From assembly GCF_003967555.1 (NCBI RefSeq), contig NZ_BIFS01000002.1, positions 1,860,001-1,924,000 on the forward strand: a DNA stretch of 64,000 bases. Reading direction: 5' to 3'. How positions within the stretch are numbered: the first letter of the stretch is position 1; each line of letters opens with the position of its first letter. The notes under the pieces were generated by a model. That model saw only the letters and a list, made by a program, of their open reading frames with translations, did not search any database and was not told the origin of the DNA. The position numbers and the translations under genes are program-made. Below are positions 27,270-36,785 of the stretch, piece after piece. This stretch comes from Dictyobacter kobayashii (GTDB lineage Bacteria > Chloroflexota > Ktedonobacteria > Ktedonobacterales > Ktedonobacteraceae).

Positions 27270-27983
27270 ATGTCAAAAGAAACACAGGCCAAAACGTTGA
27301 GAGAGCTGGACACGAGTGCGAGACACGCTAGTAAAATTGGATTTTGGGCAGCTCTAGTCGCGCTCATTGGGGCAATTGGTTATATCGTGAGCGTCCCCCT
27401 GCAGATTTTCAAGGTGGTGACTCCTTTGCAGGACTCAATCATCGCCTTTGTGTTTTCGCTCATTATCGCGACCCCATTCCTGATTGCTATGCTCGCCCTC
27501 CACTATACAGTTCCAGCGGAGAAGAAGTTCTGGACCCATGCAGCGGTCGCCTTTGCCGTCATTTATACAACATACAATACGCTCAATTACGTTGTCCAAC
27601 TCACAACAGTGATACCGGCAGGCTTCTCCTGGACCTTTGACAATCAGCAGGGGACTGTAGGTGCTCTGAGCCTTCTCAATCAAACGCCCCATTCGCTCTT
27701 TTGGGACGTAGATGGATTGGGTTATGTTTTTTTGAATCTGGCGACCCTGTTTGCGTTTCCCGTCTTTAAGAAATATGGTTTACAACACTGGATGAGGGCG
27801 TTTTTCCTCGCCAACGGTTTAATCACACCACTGTTTGTCATATCCTATTTCTCCCCGACCTTCTCTGTGCCTATATTGCTCTTAGGGGGGATACCGTGGG
27901 CGATTACCGTTCCAGGGTGCCTGTTATTACTGGCGATATTCTTTAGAAGAAATTATGCATTCCACCAAATAAAGCAAGGCTAA
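27270..27983 (+). CDS. Six-to-seven-span membrane protein, unknown function
   Basis: ATG 27270 (MSKETQAKTLRELDTSARHA) follows GGATTGAGAGGA. The 237-residue product has about six to seven hydrophobic segments (IGFWAALVALIGAIGYIVSV; IIAFVFSLIIATPFLIAMLA; FWTHAAVAFAVIYTTYNTLN; and others) and no catalytic signature I recognise. It lies divergent from the HxlR regulator and is probably under its control. Its stop overlaps a convergent gene fragment. Confidence 0.7.
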   Translation: MSKETQAKTLRELDTSARHASKIGFWAALVALIGAIGYIVSVPLQIFKVVTPLQDSIIAFVFSLIIATPFLIAMLALHYTVPAEKKFWTHAAVAFAVIYTTYNTLNYVVQLTTVIPAGFSWTFDNQQGTVGALSLLNQTPHSLFWDVDGLGYVFLNLATLFAFPVFKKYGLQHWMRAFFLANGLITPLFVISYFSPTFSVPILLLGGIPWAITVPGCLLLLAIFFRRNYAFHQIKQG

Positions 27984-28170
27984 TAGGTGGTAAACGGTAG
28001 GTAGCCTTCCAGAATGACTGTTTGTTTTCCGGTCGCTGCGAACAGCGAAGCACCACCTGCGATGCCGGCACGCTCAACTATCTCTGGGGCTTGCAGTCTA
28101 GTCTCGAAAGCCTCCTGGGTATCATAGGCGAACCTGGTTACAAAGCGTTCTTGAGAGGTATCTACCAGAC
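27980..28170 (-). pseudogene. Truncated small-domain gene fragment, unidentified
   Basis: The minus strand reads LVDTSQERFVTRFAYDTQEA, then RLQAPEIVERAGIAGGASLF and GKQTVILEGYLPFTTY before a stop at 27980. It looks like the C-terminal part of a real small alpha/beta-barrel protein, but an in-frame TAA upstream and no start codon show that its N-terminus is gone. I cannot name the family. It marks the left edge of the defence island. Confidence 0.4.
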
Positions 28171-28221
28171 GTTAGCTACGAACCTTCCGGGGGACGCGAG
28201 CAGCTTTGTCCCAAAGGGTTA

Positions 28222-29942
28222 TTAGTCGATCACGTAGGCGTAGTAGAGGAGGTCTTTGAGTTTTTCCTGGATGTCGTGGAGGCGGCCTTCTGAGATGTTG
28301 GGAAAGAAAGGGAGGGCCCCTATGCGATCATTATCCTGGGTATGTATTTTGTTGCCGGGATAGATGCTGTAGGCGCTACTGACAAACGGTGGTGGTATGG
28401 TTCCTCTCGATCGGAGTGTGGTGGATGTGGGTGCGGATCGCTTATACTGGATACTATTGTAGTATTTATGCATGGTATCCATATCATCTGGATTAGGTAC
28501 GAAAGTGTTCGTGCCACGGCGTTTCCAGCGATATTTGGCGTCGAAGATTAAGACGCGGTTTGTGGTTCTCCTCCTTTATATACCTCGATGGCCATGTCTG
28601 GTGTGAGATGACCTCCATTGATTGTCGTGGAGACGATAGCCGGGAGCTTGAGGCCCCGCTCGGCTATGTTGTGATAATAGGGTTCATATTTGATTTCTAT
28701 ACGGGCGTCGCCTTTTTCCAGGACGATGCTGGCGGTGTTGGTTTTGACGCTGAAGTGGAAGAGGTTTTCGGTGATTTCAAATGTGCTATTGGCGGTCATC
28801 TGGTAGCCCTCTTTTTCCATGATATCGGTGACCAGGCGTGTGACACCAAAAATGCTCCACATTTCATAGAGGGCGCTGACCCTTCTGAGGGAGATGGCAG
28901 TGATATATTTTTCGGTCTCGATTGTGGTCTGGAGGCGCTGCTGAAATTGTAGATAGAGACGATAAAAGCGGCTATAGGCGGGATCTTTTTGTAGGACCTG
29001 GGTAGCCTGTCCGGGTATGCCGAGCGGTTGGGCCGCTTGCAAAAATAGCTCATTGGTCCAATACAGGCAGCTCTGCCTCATCTCTTTGCATTTCTCGATA
29101 GCCTGGCCTAGCCTGCCCATGAGTTGCTGGTCTTCTTTATTATGGTAACGGTTATAGGTGTCTTTAACTTTTTCTTTCTCTTGCTCGGCTCGCTCTTGTA
29201 TGCTACCAAGTTTAGGGAGCAGTTGTTGTTTGATAAAGTGTTTAAGCAGTCGGTTCTCGTAGCTATCATAGCTCAGGTATGAGCGCCGGGTCATCCATTC
29301 GTGGGGGATGGATCGCGCTGCCTGGCCGTTGCGCGCAGGTATGGGTACTCTCGCCCCTGCTACAGGCTGCATTTCGGGTGAGAAGCGTCTGAGCTGTTGC
29401 AGTTTCTGTTGTACAAGTTCGGTATGCAGGGTGGTGTGTGGTGCCAGGCGAATACGCAATATAATGTCGCGCATCTCTCCGATAATCCTGCGTACCTGCT
29501 GGTAGTCATGCAGGGCCGAGGTCTCTCGGGTATGGGATGTATAGTTGGCGCGTTCCAGGGCCGGGGAATTGAGATGAAAGAGCAGGTCGATCGCGGTCCG
29601 GCTGAGCTCTTCTTTCATATATTCGTAGGCCTTTTGTGTGAATTTGTGGGGAAAAACACGCAGCCAGGTCTCTTGATCTGGCTGTCCAGGTGCTTTAGCG
29701 GTCACTTTATACAGTCCCGCATAATGGGTTGGATTAAATTTCCACAGACCATAATGTTCGCTCTCCACTTTTTCATCATCCAGGTAGAGCGAGACATCCT
29801 CAGGAGCATACGGAGTGACCTTGATGGTGTAGTCTCCGTATTCTTTTAGTTCGAAGTGCTGGTTTTCTTCTTCGGGACGAAAAAATATCAGGCGTCCCTG
29901 GATTGAGAGCCAGCTGTTAGCGCCAGAAACTGGTGTAGCCAT
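28222..29942 (-). CDS. DUF2357 / PD-(D/E)XK nuclease protein (McrC-like partner)
   Basis: This is a McrC-like nuclease subunit of ~573 residues. The N-terminal half has an Ig-like DUF2357 region (YGLWKFNPTHYAGLYKVTAK) and a helical arm. The C-terminus carries the nuclease core: HLTPDMAIEVYKGG (Asp), then FDAKYRWKRR (D-x-K) and HKYYNSI. The core is split by a frameshift; one extra base at TTT 28559-28561 (AAA in the gene) restores EVYKGGEPQNRVLIFDAKYR, so I annotate one gene. The start at 29942 overlaps the AAA gene by 26 nt. In McrBC-type systems this subunit cuts DNA when the AAA partner translocates. It belongs with 29917-31296. Confidence 0.82.
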
Positions 29943-31296
29943 CGCGTTGTAACCTGTATTTCATTTCATCCAGACGATTTGCGGTACGGGTAAGACCGTT
30001 GTTGTGGGCAAAGGTATGGAGTTCGTCTATGTTTTTCTTGATGGTTTCGGTGCCGCGTACACGGGGGAGGATGCGCTGCTTGACCTGGAGGTCAAAGGCG
30101 ACGATTGGCTCTAGCAGATCCTTACTGTTTGCTATGTAGCGCTCAATGTCGTGCAGGATACGGAAACCCAGGCCCAGGTCGGCGCGGTTGAGTATTTTAC
30201 TGATCTCGATCAGCTGTGGCCGAAAGGTGGTATCTCGTTGGGTGCTGACATAACTTTGCCAGGTATAGGCTGAGATGTTGAGTGGCGAGGGCGGGATCTC
30301 AGCTGGCAGGGGTGCTTTCTCCAGGTCAACGCTGAAGAACTCCAGTGTGTTGGCCCGGTCGATAACTTTGTCGCTGATGGACTTTGTGGTTTCGTCAACA
30401 TTGATGGTTCCAGTAAAAAAGAGATTGGTGGGTAATTGGAGGGTTGGCTGCAAGCTTCCTTTTTCTTCCAATCGCTGGTATATATTGTCTCCCATCAAGC
30501 GCACGGTACGCTCTTCGGGATCATCCTCTTCCATGGCGCTCAAAAATTGTGAGAAGTAGTGTTCGACATGGGCCAGGTTCATTTCGTCGAGGCAGAGGAA
30601 ATACAAGTTACCTGAGTCCTGGTTGGCTTTGAGGATAAAGTCTGCTGCTTGCTCTGTGATGTATTGGCCACTGATGGTATCAAAATAGCCGAGTAGGGCC
30701 TGGTCGCTATACCAGTTGGGACTGACGGGCAGGCGCAGATACTGTTTTTTATGGCCCAGTGCCTCGGCGTAGAGCTGCGAGAGCTTGGATTTTCCCGTGC
30801 CTGAGAGTCCAGCCAGTATAGCAAAAGGCCTGGTCTTCAGACAGATATGATAATTGTCGAGCGTTTCGCGTTCAAAGTAATAGCCTCGTTCTGCAATATA
30901 AGCTGCAATTGCATTGAGTAGTGATCTTTCTTCCATCCTGCCTCCACCCATCATTGTCTTTGTCACAAACGTAAGGTCGCTTTCTGTCAATTGTTGTGTG
31001 CTGTTCTGGACAGCATAGCGCTGAAGGGAAGGGATTGTGGCAATGTCAGCCAGCTTTATCGTTTGGTTGTAAATCTCATCTCGCTTCAGTGTGAGCGCAC
31101 CTGTGCCACGGTTCTGTGCCTCGACAGTATAAACGACCGGCAAAATGGTTTTTTCTACCTGATCTTGAACCAGTAGGATACTATCTCCAACCTGCAGGTG
31201 CGTGGCATGCTGATTCAGCAGGAGGCGTGACTGCTGTGCTGAGATGTGTCTGGGGATGGAGGGTGAAGAGAGAAATAAGAGATAGGATTTACTCAT
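29917..31296 (-). CDS. McrB-like AAA+ NTPase paired with DUF2357 nuclease
   Basis: The 459-residue protein has a ~120-residue N-terminal region rich in beta-strand patterns, a plausible target-recognition domain. It is followed by an AAA+ module: Walker A GLSGTGKS at 163-170, Walker B FLCLDEMNLAHVEHYF at ~235-250 and the sensor region FTGTINVDETTKSISDKV at ~294-311, which replaces the MNTADRS motif of classical McrB. McrB-type proteins hydrolyse nucleotides to drive the McrC-like nuclease. The start ATG 31296 (MSKSYLLFLSSPS) lies ~80 nt from a divergent promoter. The overlap with the nuclease gene implies a two-gene operon, distinct from the second McrBC pair at 43849-47558. Confidence 0.85.
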   Translation of the reverse strand: MSKSYLLFLSSPSIPRHISAQQSRLLLNQHATHLQVGDSILLVQDQVEKTILPVVYTVEAQNRGTGALTLKRDEIYNQTIKLADIATIPSLQRYAVQNSTQQLTESDLTFVTKTMMGGGRMEERSLLNAIAAYIAERGYYFERETLDNYHICLKTRPFAILAGLSGTGKSKLSQLYAEALGHKKQYLRLPVSPNWYSDQALLGYFDTISGQYITEQAADFILKANQDSGNLYFLCLDEMNLAHVEHYFSQFLSAMEEDDPEERTVRLMGDNIYQRLEEKGSLQPTLQLPTNLFFTGTINVDETTKSISDKVIDRANTLEFFSVDLEKAPLPAEIPPSPLNISAYTWQSYVSTQRDTTFRPQLIEISKILNRADLGLGFRILHDIERYIANSKDLLEPIVAFDLQVKQRILPRVRGTETIKKNIDELHTFAHNNGLTRTANRLDEMKYRLQRDGYTSFWR

Positions 31297-31375
31297 ATCC
31301 CAGCTTTCTATGAAATTGAATATATGGAATTATAAGCAAAATGAGCAACCTGATAGGTTTCAATATTGTTTTCTC

Positions 31376-31404
31376 ACTTTACTGTAATTACAGGGAAAAG
31401 TCAA
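31376..31404 (-). promoter_or_regulatory. Sigma70-type promoter for the AAA-DUF2357 pair
   Basis: On the minus strand TTGACT (31399-31404) and TAAAGT (31376-31381) are separated by exactly 17 nt, ~80 nt before the AAA start. The -10 box is imperfect. Confidence 0.55.
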
Positions 31405-31438
31405 GTAAAAAGTGTCTTTTTGACTCAACTTGTATTTG

Positions 31439-31467
31439 TTGACAATGCTGAAAGTGCTAGTTATAAT
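31439..31467 (+). promoter_or_regulatory. Consensus sigma70 promoter for the helicase-methylase-McrBC operon
   Basis: TTGACA (31439-31444) and TATAAT (31462-31467) match the consensus perfectly with 17-nt spacing, 38 nt before the helicase ATG. This suggests strong constitutive expression, with little room for an operator except between the two divergent promoters. Confidence 0.8.
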
Positions 31468-31505
31468 GCGTAAACATTGTTGTGTTTCCTCAACGAGGTT
31501 TTGCG

Positions 31506-34500
31506 ATGAATATTTTTGATCTACGTCGACAACTTATTGATGATTATTCTTCCTATATTAAAAGCTTTATTCAAATTAGAACTCCCCGCATTCGTGAATA
31601 TGTACAAAATGAATTGTTTCATAACAGTATGCTCTGGCCTGATCCATTGATTCAGTTGAATCCAGTCTTTGAACCGGGCCATACGATTGATGAGTTGGTG
31701 GCTGAAGGGATTTTGCATCCGGCCTGTGCTCGTATCTTTCGCCGTGGCAAGGATGAGGAGCATCCTCAAGGTGAGCCTTTGCGCCTGCATACGCATCAGG
31801 ATGAGGCGATTCGGGTGGCCCGCGAGGGGCAGAGCTATGTTTTGACGACTGGTACAGGTTCGGGTAAAAGCCTTTCCTATATTATTCCTATCGTGGATTA
31901 TGTGCTGCGCCATCCTGAGCAGCCGGGCATTAAGGCCATTGTGGTCTATCCGATGAATGCGCTGGCCAATAGTCAGCTTGGTGAGCTAAATAAGTATATC
32001 CAATTCAATTTCCCTGACTCTGCTCGTGAGGTGACGTTTCGGCGCTATACCGGCCAGGAGCGACAGAGTGAGCGCGAGGAGATTATTGCGCATCCCCCCG
32101 ATATTTTGTTGACCAATTATGTGATGCTGGAACTGGTGTTGACGCGTTTACGCGAGCGGCGCCTGATGCAGAATGCACAGTTGCGCTTCCTGGTCCTGGA
32201 TGAGCTGCATACGTATCGTGGTCGTCAGGGGGCCGATGTGGCGCTGCTGGTGCGCCGGGTGCGGGATCGGCTGACCGCCAGGGGGGCAGAGTTGCAGTGT
32301 ATTGGTACCTCGGCTACGCTGGCGGGTGCGGGCACCTATGCGCAGCAGCGGCAGGAAGTTTCGACGATGGCTTCGCGTATCTTTGGCTGTGAGGTCCAGC
32401 CCGATCATGTGATCGGTGAGACCCTGGTGCGCGTTACTGATGAGGTTGATGAGGCTTCCCCTGCTTTTCAGCGTGCGCTCACGCAACGGGTGGCGCACTA
32501 TCAACAGTCGCAGCCGCAGAACTATAGCGAGTTCCAGCATGATCCGCTCTCGATCTGGATTGAGAGCACCTTTGGGGTGCAGCGGCAAACGGATGGACGG
32601 TTGGGTCGTAAGAAGCCGCTGCGTATTACCGGGACAGGAGAGTCCGAGAGTGCGGCTGCCTTGCTGCAACGGGCAACGGGCGAGTCTGAGCAGCAATGTA
32701 TCGAGGCCATCACCCAGGGCTTGTTGTCTGGAAATGAGAAGATCCGCAGCCCTTTGACCGGACGGGCTCCGTTTGCTTTCCGTCTGCATCAGTTTATCAG
32801 TAAAGGTGATACGGTCTATAGTACGCTGGAGCTCGATCCCGCTCGCCATATTACGTTGCAGCGGCAACAATTCGCGCCTGGTGGACGCGAGCGGGTCCTT
32901 TTCCCCCTGGTTTTCTGCCGCGCCTGTGGTCAGGAGTATTACTCGGTGCGCTGGCAGGATGAGCATTCGTTTATCGAGCGCGATGTGCAGGATCAGTTGC
33001 GCTATACCGGCGATGGGATCGTCAGCGATAAAAATTCGCTGGTTGGTATTCCTGGTTTCTTGTATTTCTCGCAGAATGACCAGGAGCAATGGCCGGCTGA
33101 CTCCGATGGTATTCTGGCCAGGGTGCCCGGTGAGTGGAAAGAGATCCGCAATGGTAAGGAGCGTTTGATCTCTTCTTCCATGCGCAAGAATGTGCCACAA
33201 CCCTATTATGTCAATCCTGCGGGGCAGGTACTGGAAACTGATGACGACGAGGGGATGCTCTGCCATTTTGTGCCGGCCCCGTTCCGTTTCTGTCTGCATT
33301 GTGGCGTTTCCTATAGCACTTATATCGACAATGACTTTGAGAAGCTGACCGAGTTGAGCTCGGAGGGGCGCAGTACCGCGACGACGATCCTGAGTTTGTC
33401 GGCGATCCGGCATTTGCGTGAGGCGCAGGAGCACGGCGATGCTTTACAGATGGCCGCCAAGATGTTGAGCTTTACCGATAATCGCCAGGATGCCTCTTTG
33501 CAGGCCGGTCACTTCAATGATTTTGTTGAGATCGGTCAGCTGCGCTCGGCCTTGTATTGTGCCGTCAAGAAGGCTGGGGCCGCTGGTATTCAGCATGATA
33601 CTTTGACGCAGAAGGTTTTTGATGCGCTACAATTGAGCCCTGATAAGTATGCGGTCAATCCTGAGGCTAAATATAGCGCAAAGATTAAGACCGAGCAGGC
33701 GTTGCGCAATATCCTGGGTTATCGGCTCTATCTGGATCTGCGGCGCGGCTGGCGTATCACTTCTCCCAATCTGGAACAGTGTGGCTTGTTGCGCATTGAA
33801 TATCAGGATCTACGCGAGGTCTGTGAGGATCAGGAGCTGTGGCAGCAATATCATGAGGTGCTGCGGACAATTCCGGTACAGGCTCGTTATCGGCTCTGCC
33901 GTACGCTGCTGGATCATATGCGGCGCGAACTGGCGATCCGGGTGGATTATCTGGATGATACCCGGCAGTCCGAGTTTAAGCAGCAGAGTAGCCAACACCT
34001 GATTACTCCGTGGGGGTTGGATGAAAATGAGGAACTGCTGTATGCGACCCGTTTGTATCCTCGCTCGCGTGGCAAAGAGGATGATCGCAGTGAGCGCTAC
34101 CTCTCTGGCTTGAGTAGCTATGGCCGCTATGTGCGCGCGATTCTGCGTGGCTTTGATCTTTCCCTCAAAGCAGACGAGACGCAGAAAGTGATCAGGGATC
34201 TGCTCTCGGCCTTGTCAACGGCGGATCTGGTTGAGGAGGTGCGACCGCCCCGCCCGAAAGGAAAAGGCAAAAATGGGGAGCCGGAGACAGAAGATACTTC
34301 GGTTGGTGGTTACCAGCTCGCGGCGTCCTCGATTATCTGGTATGCCGGCGATGGGACTGAGCCCTATCATGATCCTTTGCGCACGCCGAACCTCCCGGAT
34401 TTGCCGGAGAAACGTGTCAATCAATTTTTCTTGCAATTTTATCAGGATAATGCGGACGACCTCCAGCGGATGGAGGATCTGCATGCGGCCGAGCACACGG

Positions 34501-36785
34501 CTCAGGTACCGGCGGAACGGCGCGAGGAGCGCGAGAATGCGTTTCGCGCCAATGAGCTGCCGATCCTCTATTGTTCACCGACGATGGAACTGGGTGTGGA
34601 TATCGCCGAGCTCAATGTGGTGAATATGCGCAATGTGCCGCCGACACCAGCCAATTACGCGCAGCGCAGTGGGCGTGCCGGGCGCAGTGGACAGCCCGCC
34701 CTGGTCTTCTCCTATTGTTCTACCGGTAGCTCGCACGATCAATATTTCTTTCAACACCCCGGCAATATGGTCAGTGGCGCGGTCAGCCCGCCGCGACTGG
34801 ATTTAACGAATGAGGATCTGTTGCGCGCCCATGTGTATGCGATCTGGTTGGCGGAAACCAATCTCTCGCTCGGTGAGTCGCTGAAGGATTTGTTGGATGT
34901 GGAGGGGGATGAGCCGAGTTTGGAGTTGCAGCCGCTGATTCTGCATGCCCTGCGTGATCTTCCAGCGCGCCAGCGGGCCATTTTGCATGCTCGCCGGGTC
35001 TTGCAGACCCTGGCCAATGATTTGACCGAGGAGACTGCTCCCTGGTTTACCCCTGATTGGGTGCAGGTGCAATTGGATACGATCGAGCAGAGCTTTGATG
35101 CCGCTGCCGATCGCTGGCGTGGACTGTATCGTGCGGCCCAGGCGCAGCGCGATACACAAAATGGTATTATCCGTGATGCCTCACGTAGTGAAGAGGATAA
35201 GCAAAAAGCCAAACGTCTGCGCTCAGAGGCAGAGGCTCAGTTGGAGCTGCTGACGGCCAGTAGTTCTTCCGAGCGTATTGAGTTCTCGGAGTTCTATAGC
35301 TATCGCTACTTTGCCAGCGAGGGCTTTTTGCCTGGTTATAATTTCCCGCGCCTGCCGCTCTCGGCCTATATTCCGGCGCGTCGGGCTAAACAGCGGGATG
35401 AGTATCTTTCGCGCCCCCGTTTCCTGGCGATCTCGGAGTTCGCTCCGCGGGCGATCGTCTACCACGAAGGGTCGCGCTATATTATCAATCGCTCCATCCT
35501 CTCGGTGCGTGAGGATCGCTCGGGGGTGCTGACCAGCTCTATCAAGCAGTGTGAGCGCTGTGGCTATCTTCATCCACTGGATACGACCCGCTCGGTAGAT
35601 GTCTGTGCGCGCTGTAAGCATGACAAGCTTTCGACGTTGACCACCCTCTACAGATTGCAGAATGTTTCGACCCGGCGCCGGGACAAGATTAATTCTGATG
35701 AGGAGGAGCGCCAGCGGCAGGGCTATGATATTCGCACCGGTGTACGTTTCCCTAATCGCCGTGATGGCAAGCCCTCGTTTTTTGTGGCCTATGTCGAGGA
35801 TGAACAGGGTGAGCGCATCGCTAGATTAACCTATGGGCAGGCTGCTTCCTTGTGGCGCATCAACCTTGGCCCGGCGCGCCGCAAAGATAAAGATGTGCAT
35901 GGTTTTGTACTGGATACCGAGCGCGGTTATTGGGGCAAGGATGATGAGTCGGCGGATGATCCAGGCGATGCGATGTCGGGCAGTCGGCTGCGTGTGATTC
36001 CCTACGTTGAGGATACCCGTAACTGTCTGCTATTTGAGCCGCTGGTCTCGTTGAATGCTACCCAGCTGATCTCGCTGCAGGCGGCCTTGAAGAATGCCAT
36101 CCAGGTGCGTTTCCAGCTTGAGGATAATGAGCTGGCGGCTGAGCCGCTACCGGATGCGAAAAAACGGAGCATGATTTTGTTCTATGAGGCTTCGGAGGGT
36201 GGTGCGGGTGTCTTGCGCCAGTTGATCGATGCTCCGTTAGCGGTGGCCGAGGTGGCCGCAGTCGCGCTAGGTCTGTGCCATTTTGATCCGCAGACTGGCG
36301 TGGACTATGGCAAGGCTGATCGGGCTTTGGAGGAGTGTGTTGCCGCCTGCTATCACTGTCTGATGACCTATGCCAATCAGAAGGATCATCGCTTCCTGGA
36401 TCGGCAATCAATCAAGCCGTACCTGCAACGCCTGACTGGCAGTACGCCCGCGATTGAGGCTAGTGAGCTGATTACGGTCGAGGCCGGGCTTTCGGCGCTT
36501 GAGCAGGAGTGGCTGACGCAGGCGCAAGCGCGCCAGTTTGTGTCGCCTGACCAGCATCATTGCGCGGTCCCCAATACATCGACGTGTCCCGATTTCTTGT
36601 ATACCCAGGATGGCCGTGCCCTGGCGGTCTATGTGGATGGGGATGAGCCGCAGCGCGGGGAGCGCGATGGCGAGCTGATTGAGAAATTAGAGAACGCGGG
36701 TTATATGGTGGTGCGCTTTGGCGCGCGTGAGCAATGGGATGCTGTGTTCGCGGAGTACGCGGATCTATTCAGGAGGGATGCATGA
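31506..36785 (+). CDS. Large DEAD-box helicase with DUF1998 and Vsr-like end (DruE/DrmA-like)
   Basis: The 1,759-residue superfamily-2 helicase has Walker A TTGTGSGKS near 116-124, DELH near 231, motif III GTSATLA near 265, and motif VI YAQRSGRAGRSG near 1050. Cysteine pairs CERCGYLHP and CARCKHD (~1350) and the DUF1998 cysteine segment ECVAACYHCLMTYANQ (~1612) follow. The last ~70 residues (TCPDFLYTQDGRALAVYVDG) look like a Vsr/DUF559-type nuclease fold. DUF1998 helicases of this size occur as DruE in Druantia; shorter ones are DrmA in DISARM. I start at ATG 31506 after CGAGGTTTTGCG. It heads the operon; its stop overlaps the next ATG as ATGA. Confidence 0.88.
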   Translation: MNIFDLRRQLIDDYSSYIKSFIQIRTPRIREYVQNELFHNSMLWPDPLIQLNPVFEPGHTIDELVAEGILHPACARIFRRGKDEEHPQGEPLRLHTHQDEAIRVAREGQSYVLTTGTGSGKSLSYIIPIVDYVLRHPEQPGIKAIVVYPMNALANSQLGELNKYIQFNFPDSAREVTFRRYTGQERQSEREEIIAHPPDILLTNYVMLELVLTRLRERRLMQNAQLRFLVLDELHTYRGRQGADVALLVRRVRDRLTARGAELQCIGTSATLAGAGTYAQQRQEVSTMASRIFGCEVQPDHVIGETLVRVTDEVDEASPAFQRALTQRVAHYQQSQPQNYSEFQHDPLSIWIESTFGVQRQTDGRLGRKKPLRITGTGESESAAALLQRATGESEQQCIEAITQGLLSGNEKIRSPLTGRAPFAFRLHQFISKGDTVYSTLELDPARHITLQRQQFAPGGRERVLFPLVFCRACGQEYYSVRWQDEHSFIERDVQDQLRYTGDGIVSDKNSLVGIPGFLYFSQNDQEQWPADSDGILARVPGEWKEIRNGKERLISSSMRKNVPQPYYVNPAGQVLETDDDEGMLCHFVPAPFRFCLHCGVSYSTYIDNDFEKLTELSSEGRSTATTILSLSAIRHLREAQEHGDALQMAAKMLSFTDNRQDASLQAGHFNDFVEIGQLRSALYCAVKKAGAAGIQHDTLTQKVFDALQLSPDKYAVNPEAKYSAKIKTEQALRNILGYRLYLDLRRGWRITSPNLEQCGLLRIEYQDLREVCEDQELWQQYHEVLRTIPVQARYRLCRTLLDHMRRELAIRVDYLDDTRQSEFKQQSSQHLITPWGLDENEELLYATRLYPRSRGKEDDRSERYLSGLSSYGRYVRAILRGFDLSLKADETQKVIRDLLSALSTADLVEEVRPPRPKGKGKNGEPETEDTSVGGYQLAASSIIWYAGDGTEPYHDPLRTPNLPDLPEKRVNQFFLQFYQDNADDLQRMEDLHAAEHTAQVPAERREERENAFRANELPILYCSPTMELGVDIAELNVVNMRNVPPTPANYAQRSGRAGRSGQPALVFSYCSTGSSHDQYFFQHPGNMVSGAVSPPRLDLTNEDLLRAHVYAIWLAETNLSLGESLKDLLDVEGDEPSLELQPLILHALRDLPARQRAILHARRVLQTLANDLTEETAPWFTPDWVQVQLDTIEQSFDAAADRWRGLYRAAQAQRDTQNGIIRDASRSEEDKQKAKRLRSEAEAQLELLTASSSSERIEFSEFYSYRYFASEGFLPGYNFPRLPLSAYIPARRAKQRDEYLSRPRFLAISEFAPRAIVYHEGSRYIINRSILSVREDRSGVLTSSIKQCERCGYLHPLDTTRSVDVCARCKHDKLSTLTTLYRLQNVSTRRRDKINSDEEERQRQGYDIRTGVRFPNRRDGKPSFFVAYVEDEQGERIARLTYGQAASLWRINLGPARRKDKDVHGFVLDTERGYWGKDDESADDPGDAMSGSRLRVIPYVEDTRNCLLFEPLVSLNATQLISLQAALKNAIQVRFQLEDNELAAEPLPDAKKRSMILFYEASEGGAGVLRQLIDAPLAVAEVAAVALGLCHFDPQTGVDYGKADRALEECVAACYHCLMTYANQKDHRFLDRQSIKPYLQRLTGSTPAIEASELITVEAGLSALEQEWLTQAQARQFVSPDQHHCAVPNTSTCPDFLYTQDGRALAVYVDGDEPQRGERDGELIEKLENAGYMVVRFGAREQWDAVFAEYADLFRRDA

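Noticed and set aside
32148..33434. 428-codon minus-strand open frame inside the DUF1998 helicase gene
   Set aside because: It is the antisense shadow of a well-supported helicase with intact motifs; its composition is low-complexity.
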